Origin: Crystallibacter sulfonylureivorans_A
GTDB taxonomy: Bacteria > Actinomycetota > Actinomycetes > Actinomycetales > Micrococcaceae
Assembly (NCBI RefSeq): GCF_047607445.1
Contig: NZ_JBLKRT010000004.1
Span: 62,001 to 126,000 of the forward strand
DNA length: 64,000 bases
Direction: 5' to 3'
The position numbers were made by a program, and so were the translations under genes. Position 1 is the first letter of the stretch, and each line of letters begins with the position of its first letter. This document shows positions 43,389 through 52,143 of the stretch, one piece after another. The notes under the pieces are model-generated. The model saw only the letters and a list, made by a program, of their open reading frames with translations. It was not told the DNA's origin and searched no databases.

Positions 43389-45186
43389 ACCTGCCCTTCA
43401 GCTGACCGATGTGTCCGTGGAGTTCCCCCGGCGGGACTCGGCGGTGCTGCGCGGTATCACGCTGCGGCTGAAACCCGGCGAACACCTGATCGTGTTCGGC
43501 GCCTCGGGGTCCGGCAAGTCCACGCTCCTACAAGCAATCACCGGCGTGGTTCCGCACACGGTGCTGTCCACGCTCACAGGCGACGTGTCGGTCAATGGAA
43601 CATCCACCATCGCCGCGTCCGTCGTCGAGCTCTCGCGCCACGTGGGGGTCCTCGCTCAGGACCCGTCCTCCGGTGTCTGCCTGCCGGACGTGGAACAGGA
43701 ACTGGCGCTCCCGCTGGAGAATCGCGCCGTGCCGCCGGAACAGATATCGGCCCGCATCGACCACGCACTCGCGGCGGTCGGTGCGGCCGATCTGCGGCAG
43801 CGGCAGACCGACAGGCTCTCCGGCGGCGAGGGCCAGCGCGTGGCACTGGCCGCCAGCCTGATCGCCGAACCTGCGCTGCTGCTGCTCGATGAGCCCACGT
43901 CCATGCTCGACCCCGCCGGCCTCACTGCGGTGCGGCAGACTATCGACGCCGCCACGGCCGCTTACGGCCCGTCAGTCGTGCTGGTCGAGCACCGGCTCGA
44001 CGACTACGCCGGCCGCGCAGGAATTGCCGGCCTGCCAGAACGGGCGGTGGTGCTCGGCGATGACGGCCAGGTCCTGGCCGACGGGAACACCGCCGCTGTG
44101 CTGGCAGGCAGCGCCGGAGAGCTCAATGCCCGGGGTTGCTGGCTGCCGCTGGAAGCGGAACTGTTGGCGGTCACCGGACGGGCCGGCGGTTTGGCCACCG
44201 CTGAGGTACGCGCAGCTCTCCGCGCTCTGGCCTTGCCTCGCGAGGACGGCGCTCCACGGCCGCCCTCCGATCCTGCAACGTACGACGACGGCGCTCCCCC
44301 GGTGCCCCGCACTTTACCAGGACCGTACGACGACGGTGCTTCCCCGGCGCCCCGCGCCGGGGACACGGTCCTCACCGCCCGGAATGTCTGCGTCTCGCGC
44401 GGCGCCGAATGGAAAAAGCGCCGGCGGCCCCGGCGCACGGCCGAAACGGCGCCGGCCATCCTCAACAACGTGAACCTCGAGCTCAGGCGCGGTGAGATCA
44501 CCGCCCTGTTGGGCGCCAACGGCACGGGCAAGACATCGTTGCTGCTCACCCTCGCGGGGCTCCTCCCGCCCGCCGAGGGAACTGTGGCAGGCGCCCGCCC
44601 CGGCATGGTGTTCCAAAACCCCGAACACCAGTTTGTGGCCCACAGCGTCGCCGATGAAGTCCGGCACGGGCTGCCCGACGCGCCAGACCACCTCGTCAAG
44701 ACCGTTTTGGAACAGCACCGGCTCACCGATCTGGCCGACCAAAGCCCCTTTCGCCTGTCCGGCGGCGAAAAACGCCGCCTCAGCGTCGCCGCCATGCTGG
44801 CGCATGACCGGCCGTCGTTATTGGCGGACGAGCCGACCTTTGGCCTGGACCGGCGGGACACCATTGCCACCGCCGCCGCGTTCAGGCAGGCGGCGGCCGC
44901 CGGCCGTGCCATTTTCTTCTCCAGCCACGACCTCCGCACCGTTGCCGCGCTGGCGGACCGCGCCGTCGTCGTCGCAGAGCATACCGTGATTGCCGATGGA
45001 GCCATCTTCGATGTGCTGCGCGACCCGGACGTGCTGATGCGGGCCGGCCTGAGGCTGCCGCCGCTGCTCGACTGGCTGCTCGCCGAGTTCGATTCCGCGC
45101 CTGACATCCGCCGCGTGCTCAACGGGCTGGATGCGGCTGTGTCCGGTGTCGCCACTGCACCGCAGCTGTCCGGGAGCCGGGCATGA
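43378..45186 (+). CDS. ykoD: ECF transporter duplicated ATPase YkoD
   Basis: A 602-residue fusion of two ATPases. Domain one has GASGSGKST near residue 41, LSGGEGQR and LLLLDEPTSMLD. Domain two has GANGTGKTS near residue 377, LSGGEKRR and LLADEPTFGLD. The linker, about residues 287-325, repeats a DDGAP motif three times between Pro/Arg-rich stretches. It supplies energy to the YkoE/YkoC membrane module. It overlaps both neighbours (11 bases with ykoE, four with ykoC). Confidence 0.9.
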   Translation: MPAEPALQLTDVSVEFPRRDSAVLRGITLRLKPGEHLIVFGASGSGKSTLLQAITGVVPHTVLSTLTGDVSVNGTSTIAASVVELSRHVGVLAQDPSSGVCLPDVEQELALPLENRAVPPEQISARIDHALAAVGAADLRQRQTDRLSGGEGQRVALAASLIAEPALLLLDEPTSMLDPAGLTAVRQTIDAATAAYGPSVVLVEHRLDDYAGRAGIAGLPERAVVLGDDGQVLADGNTAAVLAGSAGELNARGCWLPLEAELLAVTGRAGGLATAEVRAALRALALPREDGAPRPPSDPATYDDGAPPVPRTLPGPYDDGASPAPRAGDTVLTARNVCVSRGAEWKKRRRPRRTAETAPAILNNVNLELRRGEITALLGANGTGKTSLLLTLAGLLPPAEGTVAGARPGMVFQNPEHQFVAHSVADEVRHGLPDAPDHLVKTVLEQHRLTDLADQSPFRLSGGEKRRLSVAAMLAHDRPSLLADEPTFGLDRRDTIATAAAFRQAAAAGRAIFFSSHDLRTVAALADRAVVVAEHTVIADGAIFDVLRDPDVLMRAGLRLPPLLDWLLAEFDSAPDIRRVLNGLDAAVSGVATAPQLSGSRA

Positions 45187-45992
45187 GCGCGGCCACCACT
45201 TCGGCGTTCACTGCTTCCGGCAGCGTCCTCGCCCGCCGCAATCCCACGGTCAAGCTCGCACTGTTATTCGTCGTCTCGCTGGCGATGGTATTCGTTTTTG
45301 ATCCGGTCACGCCGGCGATTCTCTATGCCGTCGCCCTGGCCACGATCCAGGCGTCCACTCGCCTGCCGGTCAGAGCCATGGCACTAGGGCACGTTCCCTT
45401 CGTTGCCTTCGGGCTGGGGATCTTCCTGGTCAACGCACTCAGCCGTCCGGGCCAGATCCTGTGGGAGTCCGGGCCCGTCCGGGTCACCGTCGAAGGACTG
45501 TCGGTGGGTGGTTCCCTGGCCCTGCGGACGCTGGTAATCGGCATACTCGCCATCGGCTTCGTCGCTTCGACCGACGGCGTTGCGCTGATGGGGAGCCTGC
45601 ATCAACACGCCCGGCTCGGCTCCCGGGTCACCTACGCTGTCTTGGCCGGCTACCGCATGCTGCAGGAGATGCCGCGGGAGTGGCAAACCATCCGGCAGGC
45701 GCACGCCGTCCGCGCGCGGCTCCGTCCGGACGGCACCCTGCCGCGCGGCCTGTCCGCCTATCGCCGCGCGGCGTTTGCCCTGCTGGTCGTCTCCGTCCGC
45801 AAGGGCGAGCGGATGGCCCAGTCGCTGGAGTCCCGCGGCCTCGGCCTCAGCCCCCGGACCACGTGGCGGAGGATTCCGCTCAACAGCACCGACTGGCTGA
45901 TGGCGGCAGCGGTCTTGGCCGTGCTCGGCGGGATCCTGACCCTCAGCCATGTCCTGGGCTTCTTGGAGGGATACGATGCGCTCTTCAGCTGA
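45183..45992 (+). CDS. ykoC: ECF transporter T component YkoC
   Basis: A 269-residue EcfT-like membrane protein with about five helices and the coupling motifs RAHAVRARLRPDG-like (QAHAVRARL) and ESRGLGLSPRTTWR that contact the two ATPase domains. Its ATG overlaps the ykoD stop. It completes the ykoFEDC thiamine-precursor transporter. The monooxygenase gene starts within its 3' end. Confidence 0.88.
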   Translation: MSAATTSAFTASGSVLARRNPTVKLALLFVVSLAMVFVFDPVTPAILYAVALATIQASTRLPVRAMALGHVPFVAFGLGIFLVNALSRPGQILWESGPVRVTVEGLSVGGSLALRTLVIGILAIGFVASTDGVALMGSLHQHARLGSRVTYAVLAGYRMLQEMPREWQTIRQAHAVRARLRPDGTLPRGLSAYRRAAFALLVVSVRKGERMAQSLESRGLGLSPRTTWRRIPLNSTDWLMAAAVLAVLGGILTLSHVLGFLEGYDALFS

Positions 45993-47328
45993 CGGCATGC
46001 ACCTGGTGGCGATGGTCAACCCTCCCACCAGCCAGTATTCGGACAATTGGCGGCACCCGCTCTCCAGGCGCGACTGGCTGAGCGCCGAGTTTTATCTCGA
46101 CCTGGGCCGAACGCTGGAACGTGGCTGCTTCGACATGCTGTTCCTGCCCGACGCTCTGGCCGTTCCCGAGGACAACACGGGCGACTTCGCCACCACGCTG
46201 CTCACGGGCGGCAAGGGCGCCGTCTATCTCGACCCCATGGTGACGCTGTCGCTGGTAGCCGGCGCGACGCGGCACCTGGGGCTGGCCGCGACCATCTCCA
46301 CGACCTTCACCCCCGCCTACACCATCGCCCGCAAGCTGCTCTCGCTGGATCACCTCTCCGGCGGCCGGGTCGCCTGGAATATTGTCACCTCCACCACCGA
46401 TGCCGAGGCTGCCAACTTCGGCCTGTCCTCCATCCCGCCCAAGTCCGAACGTTATGACCGGGCCGACGACGTGGTGCAGACGGTGGTGGACCTGTGGGAT
46501 ACGTGGCAGCCCGGGGCGTTGACCCTGGACGGTCCGCGGCGCCGGTTCGCGGATCCTGAGCAGGTGCAGCGGATACCCGAACGGCCCCTGCTTGCCGGAG
46601 GCCGGCCGCTAAGCCGCGGGCCGATCACCTTACCGCGCAGCCCGCAAGGGAAGCCGGTGCTGATGCAAGCCGGATCCTCGCCGCGCGGGATGGAGTTCGC
46701 CGCCCGCTGGGCCGAGGTCGTGTTCATCGTTGCCGACACTCCGGACGCCATGCGTGCCGTGCGGACCGAACTTCGGAGCCGCGCTTCGGCAGCCGGACGG
46801 AATCCAGACCATCTGGCCGTCCTACCGGCGGTTCAACCGATCACCGGCCCGACCCGCGACGCCGCCTTCGCCACCGTACAGGGTCTGGAAGCGGCGCTGG
46901 ATGAGCAGGACGTCCTGACAAAGTTGGGCCGTCTCCTGCACGCCGGCCGGGAGGAGCTGGAGCCGGACGGCAGCGCCGAGCAGTTGCTGCTGGCGCACCG
47001 CGGCGCAACCGGCAGCGAAGGGTTCGAACAGATGCTGTTGGCCACAGCCCGCCGCCAATCCATGACGGTCCGCGACCTGGCGAACGCCCAGGCCATGAAC
47101 CAGCTGCACCCGCAGCCCGTGGGCGACCCGGCGGACATCGCCGACTACTTGTGCGAGCTTTACGACTCGGAAGCGGCTGACGGTTTCGTGATCATGTCCG
47201 CGCTCTACCCGTCCTCGCTCGAAGAGTTCGTCAACGGCGTCGTCCCGGAACTGCAATCGCGGGGCCGGTTTCGGACCTCGTACTCGGGACGCACCCTGCG
47301 CGAACACCTGGGAGCGCCGGCTAGGTGA
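45976..47328 (+). CDS. LLM-class flavin-dependent monooxygenase (NtaA/SnaA/DszA type)
   Basis: A 450-residue luciferase-like FMN-dependent monooxygenase. ARPGMEFAARWAEVVF-like segment (RGMEFAARWAEVVFIV), HLSGGRVAWNIVTS (here DHLSGGRVAWNIVTS) and the GKPVLMQAGSSP turn place it in the NtaA/SnaA/DszA group, which oxidises nitrilotriacetate, pristinamycin precursors and sulfones. ATG 45976 has GGAGGG five bases upstream and lies inside the end of ykoC, so it is translationally coupled to the TPP-controlled transporter. A role in salvaging oxidised or modified thiamine fragments is inferred from context only. Confidence 0.85.
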   Translation: MRSSADGMHLVAMVNPPTSQYSDNWRHPLSRRDWLSAEFYLDLGRTLERGCFDMLFLPDALAVPEDNTGDFATTLLTGGKGAVYLDPMVTLSLVAGATRHLGLAATISTTFTPAYTIARKLLSLDHLSGGRVAWNIVTSTTDAEAANFGLSSIPPKSERYDRADDVVQTVVDLWDTWQPGALTLDGPRRRFADPEQVQRIPERPLLAGGRPLSRGPITLPRSPQGKPVLMQAGSSPRGMEFAARWAEVVFIVADTPDAMRAVRTELRSRASAAGRNPDHLAVLPAVQPITGPTRDAAFATVQGLEAALDEQDVLTKLGRLLHAGREELEPDGSAEQLLLAHRGATGSEGFEQMLLATARRQSMTVRDLANAQAMNQLHPQPVGDPADIADYLCELYDSEAADGFVIMSALYPSSLEEFVNGVVPELQSRGRFRTSYSGRTLREHLGAPAR

Positions 47329-47368
47329 AGGAAACCTGGAGGTTAGCTTGCTCTGAGGAGGCCAGGCC

Positions 47369-47659
47369 CTACCGTGCCGGGTTGGTGTCTTTTCCGTCGA
47401 GCCAGAGGATGTCGCTTGCATCGGCATGGGTGCCTGCACCGCCCACGTGCTTGTCGCTGATCCGCGGTCCCTTGGTGATCACGTGCACGAGGGCCATGCC
47501 GTGCCCGCGTCCGAGGTCGTAGTCCTGCTTCAGCCAGTCGAGGATCGGGGTGGCCTTGGTGGTCGTGTCAAAACCGCGCTCGTGCGCAAGCTCGATGAAC
47601 TGGCGAGGGGTGAGGCCGGTCTTGGCTTCGATGTTGTCGAGGTAGCTCTGAAACGACAT
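47369..47659 (-). CDS. DUF4287 domain protein
   Basis: A 96-residue protein beginning MSFQSYLDNIEAKTGLTPRQ, characteristic of DUF4287, then LDWLKQDYDLGRGHGMALVHVI. The function is unknown. ATG 47659 follows AAGGAG; the longer frame reaches into the divergent operator region. It is convergent with the monooxygenase and divergent from the TetR gene, whose operators lie at its promoter. Confidence 0.85.
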   Translation of the reverse strand: MSFQSYLDNIEAKTGLTPRQFIELAHERGFDTTTKATPILDWLKQDYDLGRGHGMALVHVITKGPRISDKHVGGAGTHADASDILWLDGKDTNPAR

Positions 47660-47688
47660 GGCTTGCTCCTTCATGGGCCTGAGGCGGT

Positions 47689-47765
47689 CACGACACGCTC
47701 CGTGTCGTGTAGTCAGGATGAATTTAGCGCAGCAGCTTCCATCTGGCAACACGCAACGTGTCGTG
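47689..47765. promoter_or_regulatory. Two palindromic operators for the TetR regulator
   Basis: Site 1 (47689-47709) is a perfect palindrome CACGACACG-CTC-CGTGTCGTG. Site 2 (47747-47765) has the related ACACG-CAA-CGTGT core with TCGTG following. Both lie in the 118-base gap between the DUF4287 gene and tetR. Site 2 ends 13 bases before the tetR start, so the regulator should repress itself and its neighbour. Confidence 0.75.
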
Positions 47766-47777
47766 TAACCTGAACCT

Positions 47778-48368
47778 GTGGCAAAGGCACCCGATCCGAC
47801 TAGACGCAGCGAGAGCGCACGCCAAGCCGTCCTCCAGGCCGCGCTAGCGCTCTGCGAGGAGAGCGGTTACCCGCGGCTCACCATCGAAGGGATCGCGTCG
47901 CGGTCCGGGGTGAGCAAGAAGACGATCTACCGCTGGTGGCCCTCAAAGGGTGCAGTGCTCCTGGAGGCAGTCATCGAGAGGGCGGCCAGCACAGCGAACC
48001 ACCCCGACACCGGGCATCTGGTCGATGACGTGCTGACTCAGCTCAAGGCAGTCATCGCGCTGCTCACACCGCACCAAACCTCGGCCACCACCGGACTCAT
48101 CGCCGAATCACTCCGCGACGACGATCTCGCCGCAGATCTGCGCGAACAACTGATCATTCCCAACATCGTCCTCTTCGACGACCGCATGCGCTTGGCGAAA
48201 AGCCGCGGAGAACTCCCCGAGGGCACCGACCTGAGGCTTCTCAACGACCTCCTGCACGGCACCCTCTACCATCGCCTCGTGTTCCACCTCGGAATGCCCA
48301 GCGACGATGAATTGCGTGAACGCATCGAAGTCGTCATCGCCGGCGTCAACGCCCGAGCGCAGCGATAA
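47778..48368 (+). CDS. TetR/AcrR-family transcriptional regulator
   Basis: A 196-residue regulator with the N-terminal helix-turn-helix LTIEGIASRSGVSKKTIYRWW near residues 35-56 and a TetR_C-like ligand domain (TGLIAESLRDDDLAADLREQL; LLHGTLYHRLVFHLG). It starts with GTG 47778 and shows no Shine-Dalgarno sequence, so the mRNA may be leaderless. Two palindromes upstream suggest autoregulation and control of the divergent DUF4287 gene. Confidence 0.88.
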   Translation: MAKAPDPTRRSESARQAVLQAALALCEESGYPRLTIEGIASRSGVSKKTIYRWWPSKGAVLLEAVIERAASTANHPDTGHLVDDVLTQLKAVIALLTPHQTSATTGLIAESLRDDDLAADLREQLIIPNIVLFDDRMRLAKSRGELPEGTDLRLLNDLLHGTLYHRLVFHLGMPSDDELRERIEVVIAGVNARAQR

Positions 48369-48475
48369 TCCGCAGGGAACGCTGCTTCCGCGACGGAACG
48401 AGAAAGAGATGCTCGACTACTGTCAACGAGGGCACCCACCCCCTCGAGGCGTCCAAGTCATGGCGGGAGAGGGTC

Positions 48476-48667
48476 TCAGCCGCAGTCGCCACCACTGCCG
48501 CCGGCATCTCCTCCGAAGGCAGTGGTCCCATAGGCTGCGGTGCCGGCTGTCTCCGCATGCATCGGAGTCCGGGCACCATTTACGGATCGGCGGTCAGCCC
48601 TGGCGCCTAAAACCACCCAGGCAATACATGCCACCAAAAGGGTGGCAATGATGATGGCGAATTCCAT
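48476..48667 (-). CDS. Small membrane protein with Gly/Cys tail
   Basis: From ATG 48667 (AGGAG about seven bases upstream) a 63-residue protein starts MEFAIIIATLLVACIAWVVL, one transmembrane helix, followed by a basic ARADRR stop-transfer and a tail ending GGDAGGSGGDCG. The glycine-rich, cysteine-containing end is a recurrent feature of tiny actinobacterial membrane proteins of unknown function. It is too small for a confident family assignment. Confidence 0.55.
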   Translation of the reverse strand: MEFAIIIATLLVACIAWVVLGARADRRSVNGARTPMHAETAGTAAYGTTAFGGDAGGSGGDCG

Positions 48668-48822
48668 ACCCGTCTCCTGTCGTTGAGCAAAGGCTATGGT
48701 CGGAATGCGCCCTGGGCAACACTTCCGGCTTTTTCCCTCTCTCGTCAGGGACGATGCAGCACACCTACGCGAGCATCGCAACCTGGTTCATCACAACTTC
48801 CGTGCGGTGGACCACGCCGCCA

Positions 48823-49494
48823 TCAAGCCCAGAGGTCGCTCGGCCGCTCGAACTGTCGGGCCATGGCTGACCGCACACTGCGCAGGTGGCTGCGCATTGC
48901 CTCGGCCGCGCCAGCGCCATCGGCAGCGGCCACGGCTGTGTAGATGGCCTCGTGTTCAATCAGTTCCTGATCCGCCGCCAGGTGGGCGTGAAGGCCGGGC
49001 AGCACGCGGTAGGCGCGGGAGGTCTCATCAAGGCAGCGAGCCAGGAACTCGTCGAGCCGGCGGTTCCGTGCACCCCGGGCCAGGGCGCGATGGAACGAGT
49101 AGGCGTATTCCATACTCACGAGCGGCTCGGCCACGGCCTTCTCACGCTGCTTGTCCAGAAGTTCCCGCAGCGTTGTCAGCAGGTCGCGATCTGCGTAGGC
49201 GGCGGCGGACGCACACGCATGCGGCTCGAGGAGCATGCGGAGGTCGAGCACCTCGGCGACGTCGTGCGAGCTCACCGTCACGACCAGGTAACCCTTCTTA
49301 GGGAGCACGGTCAGCAGACCTTCGGTGGTGAGCAGGCGCAGCGCCTCCCGCACCGGAGTTTTGGAGACGCCGAACTCCTCGGCAAGCCGTGGCTCCACCA
49401 CGAGGGATCCCGGGGCCAGATCCCCTGAGAGGATCCGGTGGCGCAAAGCGCTGGCGACCCTTTCGGTCATCGACTCGGCCACGGCCCTCCTCAC
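48823..49494 (-). CDS. GntR-family regulator, FCD subfamily
   Basis: A 223-residue regulator: winged helix TERVASALRHRILSGDLAPG to VSKTPVREALRLLTTEGLLTV, then an FCD domain with RALARGARNRRLDEFL and HLRSVRSAM. The start is ambiguous: GTG 49494 lacks a ribosome site, GTG 49482 has AGGAGGG just before it, and ATG 49470 is 15 bases from it. It is divergent from the MFS and alpha-hydroxyacid oxidase genes and probably controls them. Its sequence is not close to the island regulators. Confidence 0.85.
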   Translation of the reverse strand: MRRAVAESMTERVASALRHRILSGDLAPGSLVVEPRLAEEFGVSKTPVREALRLLTTEGLLTVLPKKGYLVVTVSSHDVAEVLDLRMLLEPHACASAAAYADRDLLTTLRELLDKQREKAVAEPLVSMEYAYSFHRALARGARNRRLDEFLARCLDETSRAYRVLPGLHAHLAADQELIEHEAIYTAVAAADGAGAAEAMRSHLRSVRSAMARQFERPSDLWA

Positions 49495-49502
49495 GAAATA
49501 TT

Positions 49503-49522
49503 GCGGTGCAGCATATCACCGC
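49503..49522. promoter_or_regulatory. Candidate operator between gntR and MFS genes
   Basis: GCGGTG (49503-49508) and CACCGC (49517-49522) form a six-base inverted repeat with an eight-base spacer in the 82-base divergent gap. The position fits control of both directions. The arms are short, so this remains a candidate. Confidence 0.35.
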
Positions 49523-49576
49523 GTGCTAGAAATATACTTCAGGCATCCCAGCTTCCGCGTCCGCCCGAGGAGAACC

Positions 49577-50890
49577 ATGGCCAACACCGCCGTTGCCACC
49601 AGTCCCACAAGGCTCACCCCGGGCGCTCGGCGCGCGCTCTTCGCCGCGACCCTCGGAACGCTCATCGAGTGGTACGACTACGCGTTGTACGGCGCGGCGG
49701 CCGGCCTCGTCATCGGGCCCCTCTTCTTTGCCGGAACCGGGTCCGAGGCATCGCTGGCGGCGTTCGCCACCTTTGCCGTGGGCTTCGTGGCCCGGCCGTT
49801 GGGCGGGGTGCTGATTGGGCATTTGGGTGACCGGCACGGCCGCCGGCCCGCGATGCTGCTGACGATCCTGCTCATGGGTGCGGCGACGGTGGGCATCGGT
49901 CTCCTCCCCACTGCGGCCGCCATCGGAGCTGCTGCCCCGCTCCTGCTGATCCTGTTCCGCCTCCTTCAGGGACTCGGCGCCGGTGCCGAACTCGCGGGAG
50001 CCATGACACTCGTCGCGGAGTTCGCCCCCGCCAAGCGGCGCGGTTTCTTCACCGCCGTGGTGCTGGCGACGCCACCCGCGGGCATCGCCCTCGCCACCGT
50101 AGCCTTCCTCTGGGCGTCCTCGGCCGGCGACGCCGCGCTGCTCGATTGGGCCTGGCGCATCCCGTTCCTCGCCTCCGCCGTCCTGTTCTTCGTGGCCCTG
50201 TTCATCCGCGCCAAACTCGAGGAGACACCGGAATACCGCCAGGCGAGTGAGCACGCCGACGAGGCGCGCAAGCGCAAGCTGCCAGTGATGGAGCTCCTGC
50301 GCAAGGACCCCGTTGCCGTCCTGATCGGCTTCTTCTCCATCACCGGCCACAATGCCCTGAACTACATCATGGCGGTATTCGCCATCGGCTTGATGGCCTC
50401 CCCCGCCGTGGGCATGAGCCGTCCCGACGCGCTGCTCGCCGTCACGGTCGGTTCCCTTGCGGGCGTCGTGGCAACGCCGGCGGGAGGCTGGCTTGCCGAT
50501 CGCTTGGGAGCCGGCCGCGTCCTCGCAATCGGCTCTGCCGCCGGCGCGCTGTTCGCGTTCCCGCTGTTCGCTGCCCTGACCAGCGGCTCGGTCGCGCTGG
50601 CAACGGCCACGATTGCCGTGGGCTACGGCGTCGTGATTGCGATGACGAGCGGCGCTCAAGGCGCCTTCCTGACCAATCTGTTCCCGCCGGAACGGCGCTT
50701 CTCCGGCGTCGGGCTGGCACGCGAGCTTAACGGTGCGATCGTGGCAGGCCTGAGCCCGCTCATCGCCGGCGCGCTGATCGCGGCGGCACAGGGCAGCACG
50801 TGGTCGGCGGCGCTGTTCCTTGCCGCATGCTGCGCGTCTTCTGCCATCGCCGTACTCTTGGCCCGCGGCCGCGGCACCAACGCCGCCTGA
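49577..50890 (+). CDS. MFS transporter, metabolite:H+ symporter family
   Basis: A 437-residue 12-helix transporter with GTLIEWYDYALYG in the first helix and GHLGDRHGRRP in the first cytoplasmic loop, signatures of the MHS group (ShiA, ProP, CitA). A GAGGAGA site precedes ATG 49577. It is located between the GntR regulator and an alpha-hydroxyacid oxidase, so it may import lactate, mandelate, glycolate or a similar hydroxy acid. Confidence 0.87.
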   Translation: MANTAVATSPTRLTPGARRALFAATLGTLIEWYDYALYGAAAGLVIGPLFFAGTGSEASLAAFATFAVGFVARPLGGVLIGHLGDRHGRRPAMLLTILLMGAATVGIGLLPTAAAIGAAAPLLLILFRLLQGLGAGAELAGAMTLVAEFAPAKRRGFFTAVVLATPPAGIALATVAFLWASSAGDAALLDWAWRIPFLASAVLFFVALFIRAKLEETPEYRQASEHADEARKRKLPVMELLRKDPVAVLIGFFSITGHNALNYIMAVFAIGLMASPAVGMSRPDALLAVTVGSLAGVVATPAGGWLADRLGAGRVLAIGSAAGALFAFPLFAALTSGSVALATATIAVGYGVVIAMTSGAQGAFLTNLFPPERRFSGVGLARELNGAIVAGLSPLIAGALIAAAQGSTWSAALFLAACCASSAIAVLLARGRGTNAA

Positions 50891-50913
50891 TTCCACACCT
50901 TGGAGGTACCCTC

Positions 50914-52143
50914 ATGAAGCGCAGATTCCCCCGCGTGAGCGAACTTCGCCCGCTGCTGAAGTTCGAACTCCCGAGTCTGGACCGCAGGGCCGCACGGCTG
51001 GCTCACGCCGCAGATGTGTGGGACCTTCGAACGACCGCGAAGCGCCGCACGCCCACGCCCGCTTTCGACTACGTGGATGGCGCCGCCCAACGTGAGCTCA
51101 CGGCGAGACGGACACGGGAGGCGTTTGACGCCGTCGAGCTCCGCCCCCGCATTTTGCACGGGACCGAGAAGGTGGACCTCTCGACCTCGATTGCTGGCGG
51201 CACTTCCTCGCTGCCGTTCGGCATAGCTCCGACCGGGTTCACCCGGTTCATGCATGCGGAAGGCGAGGACGCCGGCGCGACCGCTGCCGCCGCGGCGGGC
51301 ATCCCGTTCTCGCTGTCCACCATGGGCACGCGCTCGATCGAGCAGGTAGCCGCAGCCGCTCCCGAGAGCCGACGCTGGTTCCAGCTGTATCTGTGGAAGG
51401 ACCGGCAGAAGTCGCTCGAGCTGCTGCGCCGCGCGGAGGCTTCAGGCTTCGACACGCTGCTGGTCACCGTCGACACGCCGGTCGCCGGTCAGCGGTTACG
51501 GGATGCCCGCAACGGCATGGTGATTCCGCCCAGGCTGACCCTTAAAACCGTGCTCGATGCCTCCTACCGGCCCGAGTGGTGGTTCAACTTCCTCACCACC
51601 GACCCGCTGACGTTCGCGTCTCTGTCCGGGACCAGCCAAGACCTTCCGACGCTCATCAACTCAATGTTCGATCCGTCGCTCTCGATGGCCGACCTTGAAT
51701 GGATCCGGTCGGTGTGGGCCGGGAAGCTGTTCGTCAAGGGTGTGCTGACGGCCGAGGACACGCGCCGCGCGCTCGACGCCGGAGCAGACGGCCTCATCGT
51801 CTCGAACCACGGCGGGCGCCAGCTTGACCGCGCACCGGTCTCGCTCCGCGCGCTGCCCGAGGTGCGGGCCGAAGCCGGGGACGGGGTGGAGATCATCCTC
51901 GACTCGGGCATCATGTCCGGCGCGGACATCGTCGCGGCGCTGTGCGCCGGAGCGGACTTCACCCTTATTGGGCGCGCCTACCTTTACGGGCTCATGGCCG
52001 GCGGGCGCGAAGGCGTTGACCGGGTGATCGAACTGCTGGCGAAAGAAATCGAGGTGACGATGCAGCTTGTGGGTGCAGCGACCATCGAGGACCTGGGGCC
52101 GCATCTGCTGCGCACATGGCCTGAGCCAGAGCGCATTGCCTAG
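50914..52143 (+). CDS. FMN-dependent alpha-hydroxy-acid oxidising protein
   Basis: A 409-residue member of the lactate dehydrogenase/oxidase, glycolate oxidase and mandelate dehydrogenase family. The catalytic-base His is in SNHGGRQLDRAP, FMN-contacting segments are FGIAPTGFTRFMH and ILDSGIMSGADI, and QLYLWKD supplies the active-site Tyr. The protein is longer than a minimal oxidase (about 360) because of an N-terminal extension. GGAGG precedes ATG 50914. It follows the MFS gene by 23 bases, forming a hydroxyacid-uptake-and-oxidation operon. Confidence 0.88.
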   Translation: MKRRFPRVSELRPLLKFELPSLDRRAARLAHAADVWDLRTTAKRRTPTPAFDYVDGAAQRELTARRTREAFDAVELRPRILHGTEKVDLSTSIAGGTSSLPFGIAPTGFTRFMHAEGEDAGATAAAAAGIPFSLSTMGTRSIEQVAAAAPESRRWFQLYLWKDRQKSLELLRRAEASGFDTLLVTVDTPVAGQRLRDARNGMVIPPRLTLKTVLDASYRPEWWFNFLTTDPLTFASLSGTSQDLPTLINSMFDPSLSMADLEWIRSVWAGKLFVKGVLTAEDTRRALDAGADGLIVSNHGGRQLDRAPVSLRALPEVRAEAGDGVEIILDSGIMSGADIVAALCAGADFTLIGRAYLYGLMAGGREGVDRVIELLAKEIEVTMQLVGAATIEDLGPHLLRTWPEPERIA

